Source of the DNA: UBA7957 sp965222695
Lineage (GTDB): Bacteria > Pseudomonadota > Gammaproteobacteria > Granulosicoccales > Granulosicoccaceae
Reading direction: 5' to 3'
Assembly: GCA_965222695.1 (NCBI GenBank)
Contig: OZ244967.1
Location: forward strand, 4,526,001 to 4,590,000
DNA length: 64,000 nucleotides
Both the position numbers and the translations under genes were made by a program. The notes under the pieces were generated by a model. That model was given only the letters and a program-made list of their open reading frames with translations. It did no database searches and was not told where the DNA came from. Below, one piece after another: positions 52,657 to 60,217 of this stretch (the stretch's first letter is position 1; each line of letters starts with the position of its first letter).

Positions 52657-53094
52657 TCACGGATTCAGGATCAATTCTCCAGTGCCTATGTGAAAAGATG
52701 CCTGAACATTTATAGATCCTTCAATGGGTATTTTGGTAATATAAAGAAGGCTGGCTTCTTGTTCATCTGTTGGAAAAAATGGTGCCCCCGGTTCCGAATG
52801 CAAAAAGAAATCCCCTGACAATGAGCCGCATTTAGGGCGAGTATTGGCATAGTGCTTATGACCAACGGTTTTGGAATATTTAAACCTGAATGTAGGTACT
52901 CTTTTTTGGACATAATCTAATACTTCTATAGGTAGGGCCTCTATCTCTGATAAAACACAAACTTGTTTCTCAGTTTCTTCGATGTTTGGCGCCAAAATTG
53001 CGACCGCTGACATTTTCGATTGACATTTCCAGCAGTGAATCTTCATGCCGACCAAATATAGTGGCGGATATATCTTTAAACCATCGTCATCCAT
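52657..53094 (-). CDS. Cysteine-containing hypothetical protein (cassette)
   Basis: The 145-residue protein has a CWKC motif near residue 21, a second possible metal ligand in RPKCGSLSGDFFLHSEPGAPFFP and a final hydrophobic strand. The first motif plus PKCG suggests a zinc-ribbon. Similar small proteins occur in environmental integron cassettes, but no role is known to me. Confidence 0.65.
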   Translation of the reverse strand: MDDDGLKIYPPLYLVGMKIHCWKCQSKMSAVAILAPNIEETEKQVCVLSEIEALPIEVLDYVQKRVPTFRFKYSKTVGHKHYANTRPKCGSLSGDFFLHSEPGAPFFPTDEQEASLLYITKIPIEGSINVQASFHIGTGELILNP

Positions 53095-53103
53095 ATCTAT
53101 TAC

Positions 53104-53151
53104 GCATAACGCCCAAAGCAGCGGTTTATCCGCTGCCTTTGCTTGTTATGT
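53104..53151 (-). other. attC site
   Basis: A compact 48-base site, R' GCATAAC and R'' GTTATGT, with the nearly perfect stem CAAAGCAGCGG / CCGCTGCCTTTG. Confidence 0.95.
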
Positions 53152-53604
53152 ATTGAACTCAAGGTCCATACCTATAGATATAACACCATCACTAAGGACA
53201 TCTGCACGTAGCCCACCCTTAGATACAAATGCTTTTACTACCTGAGCTGGAGACATACCTTGATTAGCAAGTTGATCTCCGAGAAACTTACAAGGCTCAC
53301 ACAACTCAACTCCCTTAAAGGTGGCATTACCAACGCAAAACACCTTTCCCACCAGGTCATTTAGACGAACGCCCTTAGTGATTATGTTTCTCCTAGTACT
53401 TTCCAGGGGGATACACTGATTGTATTTTGCATTATACGAATCAATCTCTTCACGCTCGATAAATGTCACATTTTGTCCAGGGTGAACTTTCTTGCCGAAG
53501 TTTCGATCTCCGACAATACCCAGATCCGACCGAACCTCAACTTCATGCTTTCGTTGTTGAGGCGATCCCCGTTTTTTTGCTATGTAAATTTCTTCAATCA
53601 TCAC
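53146..53604 (-). CDS. MOSC-domain protein (cassette)
   Basis: The 152-residue protein has the MOSC order: IEEIYIAKKRGSPQQR, GIVGDRNFGK, NVTFIEREEIDSYNAKY, STRRNIITKGVRLNDLVGKVF, then the conserved cysteine pair region ELCEPCKFL and a GLRADVLSDGVISIGM end. MOSC proteins handle sulfur on the molybdenum cofactor or detoxify N-hydroxylated compounds. Unlike the MOSC gene at 44 kb it is intact. Its stop overlaps R''. Confidence 0.88.
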   Translation of the reverse strand: MMIEEIYIAKKRGSPQQRKHEVEVRSDLGIVGDRNFGKKVHPGQNVTFIEREEIDSYNAKYNQCIPLESTRRNIITKGVRLNDLVGKVFCVGNATFKGVELCEPCKFLGDQLANQGMSPAQVVKAFVSKGGLRADVLSDGVISIGMDLEFNT

Positions 53605-53608
53605 TTAT

Positions 53609-53678
53609 ACATAACGTTGTGTTCAGCCGCGGCCGTCCGCGCCGCAAGCAGGCCGCCGGCTGCAATACAGTGTTAGAC
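53609..53678 (-). other. attC site
   Basis: A 70-base site, R' ACATAAC and R'' GTTAGAC, with GC-rich stem GCAGCCGGCGGCC / GGCCGCGGCTG. Confidence 0.9.
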
Positions 53679-53747
53679 GGCCAGTTGTGCCAGTGTGCGG
53701 CCCTGCTTTGACTTTTCATGAGTCTCAGCACCTTCCCAAGCGGATGC

Positions 53748-56012
53748 TCAGGAAACTTCGATGTAGGCCGACACGTCGCCGCCGGGAAGCGAAATAGCCC
53801 GAATGGAGAATCCACTGGGTGTGCCGTCAGCCCAGCGAAGCGCCGGCTGTGAGAGGTCAGTCACACTAGAGAGCAGGTCTCCCTCGGACGCATCCCAGAG
53901 CGCACGCGCGTCGTTGAACGGCGGCTGCAGCACGGGGCGGATCATTCGTATCGCCTTGCGCCCCCAGTTGTCGGAGCCAAGCATATTCCATTTGTCCATA
54001 TCGACCGTGGGCGGTGGCGGAGCGGTGTTATAGTCGTCGTCGTTTTCCATGATGTGCCAGACGACGAGACCTTGGTCGGGCAGGTTCGCGTCGAACGACG
54101 TCCCGCGCCACCGGTTCTCGACTAGAAAGTACTCAGAGAGGCTTCGGTCCGGATCTATCAGGATGAGGACGCGACGACGCGTCTCCACGTCCGGTATCAG
54201 AGTCATGAGGGAGCGCAAGACGAGCCGCGGATGCGCCCAACCGAGCTTCATCTTATTGAACCCATCGATGTGTGTTTGGGAGTACGTACTGTCCATGATG
54301 GAGTACAAGCCCGCGGCCGTCGGTGTGAAGAAGGTGAAATACATGTCGGGCAGGCCGCAAAGGAGGTGGCAAAGCTCATGGGCGACGACGCTGAAGTTCG
54401 GTGAGGGATGGCCGATGCCGACCTCGACGCACTCGCGGATCCGGACGCCGTTGATGATAAGCGGAGATCCGTCGAGATCGCGGACCTCGCGCGACCCGGT
54501 GCGAACGAGACCGCCGGGTCCGCCGGGGTGAGCGAAGACGATGGCAAGCTCGTCCGGCTTGAGCACACCATCCCCATCGTCATCAAAGGCTGTGAAGTCG
54601 AAGTCCTCCGCCGCGGCGCGGATGGCTGCCCCGGCTTTGTCGTGTGGGTCGGATTCATTGTCATAGTACTCGAGTGGCTGATCGGCGTCGTACCATCCCA
54701 GCGTCCCCATGTCTTGAAGTTGAAAGGTGCCGCCACTGTTCTCGACGAAGTACTGACGCATGCTCGCTAGTTGAGCGGTGACGCTGGCCTTGTCCGGCTG
54801 TGGGATGCCAGGATAGTGTGGGTCCCAGAGGATTGTAATGACCCGTCGTCGCAGGTTGCGGCGGCGGGTGACGCCACGGTAGGGGTTGCCGATGTGGTCC
54901 GTCCACACGCGTGGCTGGTCGTAGCTGTAGAAGACGCGGACGTTCCCGGCAGTGTCAACGGCGGCCAAATGCTCGGAGAGGCGGCCCCCTCCGGCGCTGG
55001 TGATCCAGACGGCCGGCTTCGTGTTGATGCGATGGCCGGTAAGGTCGGTGAGGTCGAGTGCTTGCCAATCGCGAGACGGTTTCCACCAGTGGAGGAGTGC
55101 GTGTCCGTCCGGGCCAACGGCGCCGAGGAGCTCAACCATCTCGTTCCCGTCCCGCAACTGGTAGGGTGCCGGTGACGTATGGTGTGCGAGCTGCGACGTG
55201 ATCTGCGTGATGTCGACGACGTTCCAAGATAGTGTGTTTCTGCGCCAGAGGACGTATACGGTGCCATCGGCTCTGATGCCGCTCAAATGTTCGACGTTCT
55301 CGTCGGTGACCCACGCGGAAACCCCGTCGACGGCGCGGTGCTCGGTCACTTGAGCTTGCCAGTCGGTCGCCGGCGTCCAGGAGAATACGACGACTCTGCC
55401 GCGGTTGGGATCGGATGCTGCCAGGTATTCGGTAAGCACGTCGCGCCGTCGTACTTGCCAATTGGTAACGTCAGAGTCGATGTGGACGCCGGTCTTCTCG
55501 GTGACGCTGACGGCCTGCCAGTCGTTGGCAGGCGACCACCAAAACACGAAGAGGTTTCCGTGCCTGTCGCGTCCGGAGACATGCTCGACGTTGAGCGTCC
55601 CGCTGGGCGTTTGCCAGCTTGACAGGCCACCGACGACCTCCCGACGGGTCTTGGCGGTGACATCGACCACTTTCCAGATGTGGTCACGTGTGGATCGGTA
55701 GAAGACGAGGAGATGGTCTCGCATGTCGCATGCGGCGATGTGCTCTACCGTGTAGGGTCCGTCTGGTGTGACCCACGCGGTCAGTGAGCCGGTGGCCTGA
55801 GAACCAGTAATCTCCGTCAGATTCTCTGCTCGCCACGTGCCGATCCTCCGTTCCCAGTAGAAATGGATGAGCTCTGCAGAGCGCGTCGTTCCGGCAAGGT
55901 GTTCTGTTAGTGATCGTTCGACCGTCGTGAGCCAGTTCGTAAGTGGATTGGCGACGGTCGCGCCACTTTCCGCAGTCACGTTCACGGATGGCGCGATGGG
56001 GCGCGTTGGCAT
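53748..56012 (-). CDS. M6-type metalloprotease with N-terminal propeller-like repeats (cassette)
   Basis: From ATG 56012 (SD GGAGGT) the protein has 754 residues. Residues 1-370 consist of about seven 50-residue repeats of the type WKVVDVTAKT-x-SSWQTPSG-x-VEHVSGRDRHGNLFVFWWS, suggesting a beta-propeller or lectin-like array. A peptidase domain follows with HELCHLLCGLPD (near 545; HExxHxxGxxD zinc motif of immune-inhibitor-A relatives) and a calcium-loop-like DDDGDGVLKPDE upstream of it. There is no signal peptide. Its GC content is clearly above that of its neighbours, indicating foreign origin. At 2.3 kb it is an exceptionally long cassette gene. Confidence 0.82.
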   Translation of the reverse strand: MPTRPIAPSVNVTAESGATVANPLTNWLTTVERSLTEHLAGTTRSAELIHFYWERRIGTWRAENLTEITGSQATGSLTAWVTPDGPYTVEHIAACDMRDHLLVFYRSTRDHIWKVVDVTAKTRREVVGGLSSWQTPSGTLNVEHVSGRDRHGNLFVFWWSPANDWQAVSVTEKTGVHIDSDVTNWQVRRRDVLTEYLAASDPNRGRVVVFSWTPATDWQAQVTEHRAVDGVSAWVTDENVEHLSGIRADGTVYVLWRRNTLSWNVVDITQITSQLAHHTSPAPYQLRDGNEMVELLGAVGPDGHALLHWWKPSRDWQALDLTDLTGHRINTKPAVWITSAGGGRLSEHLAAVDTAGNVRVFYSYDQPRVWTDHIGNPYRGVTRRRNLRRRVITILWDPHYPGIPQPDKASVTAQLASMRQYFVENSGGTFQLQDMGTLGWYDADQPLEYYDNESDPHDKAGAAIRAAAEDFDFTAFDDDGDGVLKPDELAIVFAHPGGPGGLVRTGSREVRDLDGSPLIINGVRIRECVEVGIGHPSPNFSVVAHELCHLLCGLPDMYFTFFTPTAAGLYSIMDSTYSQTHIDGFNKMKLGWAHPRLVLRSLMTLIPDVETRRRVLILIDPDRSLSEYFLVENRWRGTSFDANLPDQGLVVWHIMENDDDYNTAPPPPTVDMDKWNMLGSDNWGRKAIRMIRPVLQPPFNDARALWDASEGDLLSSVTDLSQPALRWADGTPSGFSIRAISLPGGDVSAYIEVS

Positions 56013-56081
56013 GATGACCTCCAAAGGTTAAGCATCGGGCGTCGCTCGAGGGCGCTCGATAATCGTTTGTAGTTCTGGCCG

Positions 56082-56165
56082 TCTAACGTCTACATCAGCC
56101 GACTGCAAAAGTGGGGTGACGTAGGAACCCTGCTTTTGTTGGTCGGATGAATGTTCTTGTTGAAC
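56082..56165 (-). other. attC rebuilt by element D left end
   Basis: R' GTCTAAC and arms CATCAGCCGACTGCAAAAG / CTTTTGTTGGTCGGATG are original; R'' GTTGAAC (56159-56165) is from element D. Confidence 0.78.
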
Positions 56166-56266
56166 GCAGTCGCTCCGCTCCAAAATAAATCCTTTCCCCT
56201 TACCGCAGAATAAATGAGTCTTTCCCCATGCACCCAAGCCCGGGTGCCTTAACCGAGGAAAGACTC

Positions 56267-57172
56267 ATGAACAAAGCACAGCAAATACGATTCAATTCAC
56301 TGTACCAGCAACATCTTAACGCACTGTTGCGCCAAGGCAAAAGCCAAAAAACTATTGATGCCTACTCGCGCGCTGTACGTCGCATCGCCGCTTTCTTTGA
56401 TTGTTGTCCGGAAAAACTCTCCCAAGAAGATCTTAAAACCTACTTCACCAGCCTGGTCAAATCCCACTCCTGGAGCACCGTCAAACTGGATCGCAACGGC
56501 TTGCAATTCTTCTACAAGCATGTGCTCGACAAACAGTGGCAATGGGTCGATATCATCAAACCACCCCAGGTGCGCTCATTGCCCGATATCTTTACCCAGC
56601 GCGAGATCGCTCTGCTGATCAACAACACCCGCGAGATCCGCTATCAGGTTTATATCCTGACCTGCTACAGCATGGGTCTTCGCCTCGGCGAGGCACTTAA
56701 CCTCAAGGTCGGTGACATCGACGGCGAACGCATGCGTGTACATATCCGTCGCGGCAAACATCACAAGGATCGCTTTGTGACTTTACCCAAAGCCACGCTC
56801 TCAGCACTACGCCAGTATTGGCTGACACACCGTCATCGCAGTTTGGCATTCCCCGGAGGAAATTCACCCGATAAACGGGCTTGCGCAACTGGGCCTATGG
56901 ATCGAGGCGGCTTACAGAAATCGTTCAAGACCATCGTGCACAGTTGCGCTATCCACAAGAAAGTCTCGATTCACAGCCTACGTCACAGCTACGGGGCACA
57001 CCTGGTCGAGTCTGGCCTGCATCTGCGCGCCATTCAACAAGAGCTCGGCCATGCCTGTCCTAAAACCACCGCGCTCTATACCCAACTCACAGAACCGGCA
57101 CAACAAAATGCCCGCACTATGATCGACGCATTGATCAGCAAACTGCCCATCTCACTGGACGGGGAGCTGTAG
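56267..57172 (+). CDS. Tyrosine recombinase of IS91-like element (copy D)
   Basis: 301 residues, the same protein as copy C, with the full R-K-H-R-H-Y set. The nested 5' hairpin (56214-56225 / 56257-56268) is also kept. Confidence 0.9.
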   Translation: MNKAQQIRFNSLYQQHLNALLRQGKSQKTIDAYSRAVRRIAAFFDCCPEKLSQEDLKTYFTSLVKSHSWSTVKLDRNGLQFFYKHVLDKQWQWVDIIKPPQVRSLPDIFTQREIALLINNTREIRYQVYILTCYSMGLRLGEALNLKVGDIDGERMRVHIRRGKHHKDRFVTLPKATLSALRQYWLTHRHRSLAFPGGNSPDKRACATGPMDRGGLQKSFKTIVHSCAIHKKVSIHSLRHSYGAHLVESGLHLRAIQQELGHACPKTTALYTQLTEPAQQNARTMIDALISKLPISLDGEL

Positions 57173-57173
57173 G

Positions 57174-58214
57174 ATGAACCTGACGGACATTATTGCGCGT
57201 TATTCAAAACGATTTACCGACAAGTACTCACTCTCCCGCGATCAGCAGCATGCGCTGGATGCCACCCTGCATTGCCACACCCCTCGCTACGGCGAGATCC
57301 AGCTCCAATGCCCTCACTGCGAGCAGCATCAGGTGCAGTACCCGTGCTGCGGCCATCGCCATTGCCATCGCTGCCAGAATCATCTGACCACACAATGGCT
57401 TGAGCGCCAGACTCAAAAACTGTTGCCGCTCGACTACTTTATGGTCACCTTTACGATTCCCTTCGAGCTTCGGGCGCTTGCACGCAAGCATCCGAAAACC
57501 GTCTACGCCTGCTTGTTCCGGTGTGCGGTATCAACGCTCAGGGACTTTGCCCTGAACGACAAAAAGCTGGGCGCCGAGATCGCCATGACCGCTGTGCTGC
57601 ATACCCACTCGCGCCGGCTCAATTACCACCCGCATGTGCATATCATCGTACCGGGCGGCTGCATCAATAAACGAAACCGCCTGTGGAAAACCATGGGCGG
57701 TCGCTATCTCTTTAAAAACGAATCGCTGGCCAAGGTCTTCCGAGCGCGTCTGCTACAGGCGCTGCAATCAGAAAAGCTGGTACTGCCTGCCAGCATCGCC
57801 ACACAGTGGGTAGTGGACTGTGCTCACGTCGGTAAGGGACTACCCGCGCTGAAATACCTTTCCCGCTACCTATACCGCGGTGTCATCGCCGAGAAAAACA
57901 TCATTGCCGATGATGGACAATCCGTGACCTTCAGCTATACCGACAACACCGGCAAACATCGCACACGCACACTGGCCGGCGAGGATTTTTTATCGCTGGT
58001 CTTTCAGCACGTGTTGCCCAAAGGCTTTCGCCGTGTCCGGGATTACGGCTTTTTGCATCCCAATGCCAAAGCAATATTGCACCTGATCCAACAAGTCTTA
58101 TGTACACAAATACCGGAGCCAGAGAACAGACCGCGACCTGACTACCGGTGCCATCACTGTCAAAGCCCGATGTGCATTACCGTGTTCTTCCCGCCTGCAT
58201 GGCGATCAGGTTAA
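57174..58214 (+). CDS. tnpA: IS91-family HUH transposase (copy D)
   Basis: 346 residues, the same protein as copy C. It is intact and coupled to the recombinase. Confidence 0.92.
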   Translation: MNLTDIIARYSKRFTDKYSLSRDQQHALDATLHCHTPRYGEIQLQCPHCEQHQVQYPCCGHRHCHRCQNHLTTQWLERQTQKLLPLDYFMVTFTIPFELRALARKHPKTVYACLFRCAVSTLRDFALNDKKLGAEIAMTAVLHTHSRRLNYHPHVHIIVPGGCINKRNRLWKTMGGRYLFKNESLAKVFRARLLQALQSEKLVLPASIATQWVVDCAHVGKGLPALKYLSRYLYRGVIAEKNIIADDGQSVTFSYTDNTGKHRTRTLAGEDFLSLVFQHVLPKGFRRVRDYGFLHPNAKAILHLIQQVLCTQIPEPENRPRPDYRCHHCQSPMCITVFFPPAWRSG

Positions 58215-58413
58215 ACACTTGCACTATCTGATAGCAGGCACACTCATTTAAGAGGTAACGTCAGTTTATGCACAAAGAAACCGTTAACGGCACGCCCTGC
58301 AGTGAGGCTCCCGTTCGCCTGCTGAAAAGTGCCTGGCCTGTCATAAATAGAAAAACAAGTCACACAGTCACCACTATTTCCTTTATATAGAATACCGTCA
58401 ATCTGCCGGACTG

Positions 58414-58474
58414 GTTCAACAACCGGATTAGGTTGCGGTTCGTTCCTCACGCAACCTATCCTTGTTCGTTAGGG
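58414..58474 (-). other. attC-like site formed by element D right end
   Basis: GTTCAAC (58414-58420), the terminal hairpin and GTTAGGG (58468-58474). The last box is only a loose match to GTTRRRY and may belong to the GGDEF/EAL gene rather than to an attC. Confidence 0.5.
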
Positions 58475-60151
58475 GCGCAAACTCTGGGTCTGTCGCAAAG
58501 TATCAGCAAGGCCAATGAGTTCTACAGAACTTCCGTACTGATCGGGTATCTGGCGGGAACGACCGCCGTTACTATTATTTTCTCCCTGGTTTGGTATACA
58601 GCGAGCAGCATCGTCAATCGAATCAATGTCATGGTGTCCTCATTGCGCGATATTGCCGTAGGCGCGAGCGATTTAAGTGTCAGGATCAAGCTTAGCGGAA
58701 AAGATGAGATGACGGAGCTTGCGCACTGGTTCAATACTTTTATTGCAAGACTGGAGTCAGTAGTCAATCGATCCACGGAAGAGATTCGAAAAATTGCTTA
58801 TACGGATAACCTATCGGGATTACCGAACCGCCGGATGCTGATTGAATGCCTGAACGCGGAGAAAAAGCGCTGCGCGGAAAATCCCGGCAGGCAAGTGGCG
58901 GGCATGTTTCTGGATTTGGATAACTTTAAGCCTATCAATGATCAGTTGGGCCATGATGCGGGTGACGAATTGATCCGGCAGGTTGCGGAGCGGCTTTGCG
59001 CAATAGTCGGTTGCCGGGAATCGCGTGACGATATGGACTTTCAGGCCATGCTCGACGGAAAAAAAGCTATGGTCGCCCGTATAGGTGGCGATGAGTTTTT
59101 CATGATGGTTCCGGGGGAAATCGATTATGCAGGTCTGGAGGCAATGGCGCAACGAATTATCAAGACCATACTCGATCCCTATACAATATCCGGTGAGCAA
59201 TGCCGCATCGGGGTCAGCATCGGAATCAGTACGCTGGAACACGGATCCGATCATTCCGCTAATCTGATGGATCAGGCTGACCTTGCGATGTACGAGGCAA
59301 AAAATAGCGGTAAGAATACTCACCGGTTTTACAGTCAGGAAATTTCCGACGAGGCAAAAAGAAAAGTCAGATTGGAGAGCGCTTTGCGGTCGAGTATCGA
59401 CAAGGATGAATTGAAGCTGCTATACCAGCCCAAATTTGACTTAAACACCGGGAAGTACATTGGTGCCGAGGCTTTATTGCGCTGGCACGGCGATGAATTC
59501 GGATTTATGACACCTGACCAGTTTATCCCCTGCGCGGAAAAAAGCGGGTTTATCGTTTCCATCGATCAGTGGGTGCTTAGTCAAAGTTGCCGAAAAATCA
59601 ATCAGTGGCGATCTAAGGGAATTGATCCCGGACGTTTGGCCATCAATCTCTCACCGCATCTGGTCAGGGGGCCGACCTGCATTAGCTTGATCGACGAGGT
59701 CATGCAGAGATACTATATCCATCCTGATCAGCTGGAGTTCGAAGTTACCGAGCTGTCGGCCAACGGTTTTATGGAAGAGGTTGGTGAAAATCTGCGAAGA
59801 CTGCGTGATAAACAACTTCGTGTTGCCATGGACGATTTTGGAGTAGGACAATCGTCAATGAGAATGTTGATCGGATGTGAAATCGATGCCCTGAAACTTG
59901 ATCGTAGCCTGGTGGATAAGCTTGAGACGGATAAACGTACTCAGGTGGTAGTTAAATCCCTGTTATCCATGGCTAGGTCGCTCAATGTGACTACAGTCGC
60001 TGAAGGCGTTGAACGAAAGTCTCAGGTCAACCTGCTAAAAGCTCTGGGTTGTGATACGGCTCAGGGTTATTATTTTGCCAAACCCATGTCAGATGATGAG
60101 CTAGAAGCCTTTATGAGCTCCCGGGATGATTCGGATAGGCGAATAGCATAA
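58433..60151 (+). CDS. GGDEF-EAL protein, 5' truncated by element D
   Basis: The open frame starts inside the element end (first 12 residues), and native sequence begins at 58468. It holds a membrane segment (about 36-58), a HAMP domain (58-110), a GGDEF domain with intact GGDEF (about 218-222) and an EAL domain with EALLRW (345-350), DDFGVG and EGVER. Both c-di-GMP synthesis and breakdown motifs look intact. The N-terminal periplasmic sensor and first membrane helix, usual for this layout, are missing. Whether the fusion is expressed is unknown. Confidence 0.8.
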   Translation: MRFVPHATYPCSLGAQTLGLSQSISKANEFYRTSVLIGYLAGTTAVTIIFSLVWYTASSIVNRINVMVSSLRDIAVGASDLSVRIKLSGKDEMTELAHWFNTFIARLESVVNRSTEEIRKIAYTDNLSGLPNRRMLIECLNAEKKRCAENPGRQVAGMFLDLDNFKPINDQLGHDAGDELIRQVAERLCAIVGCRESRDDMDFQAMLDGKKAMVARIGGDEFFMMVPGEIDYAGLEAMAQRIIKTILDPYTISGEQCRIGVSIGISTLEHGSDHSANLMDQADLAMYEAKNSGKNTHRFYSQEISDEAKRKVRLESALRSSIDKDELKLLYQPKFDLNTGKYIGAEALLRWHGDEFGFMTPDQFIPCAEKSGFIVSIDQWVLSQSCRKINQWRSKGIDPGRLAINLSPHLVRGPTCISLIDEVMQRYYIHPDQLEFEVTELSANGFMEEVGENLRRLRDKQLRVAMDDFGVGQSSMRMLIGCEIDALKLDRSLVDKLETDKRTQVVVKSLLSMARSLNVTTVAEGVERKSQVNLLKALGCDTAQGYYFAKPMSDDELEAFMSSRDDSDRRIA

Positions 60152-60217
60152 TACTACTCTGGTAAATCGACAACACGCTCCCATGCCGGGATCAGCCCCG
60201 ACAGAGTCGGCACTTGT

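Larger units (their letters stand above)
56159..58467 (+). mobile_element. IS91-like element, copy D (full length, 2309 bp)
   Basis: This copy equals copy C in length and, as far as I compared, in sequence. Its left flank is an attC arm, but its right flank enters the GGDEF/EAL gene, unlike copies A and C. It therefore marks the right border of the cassette array. Confidence 0.9.
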
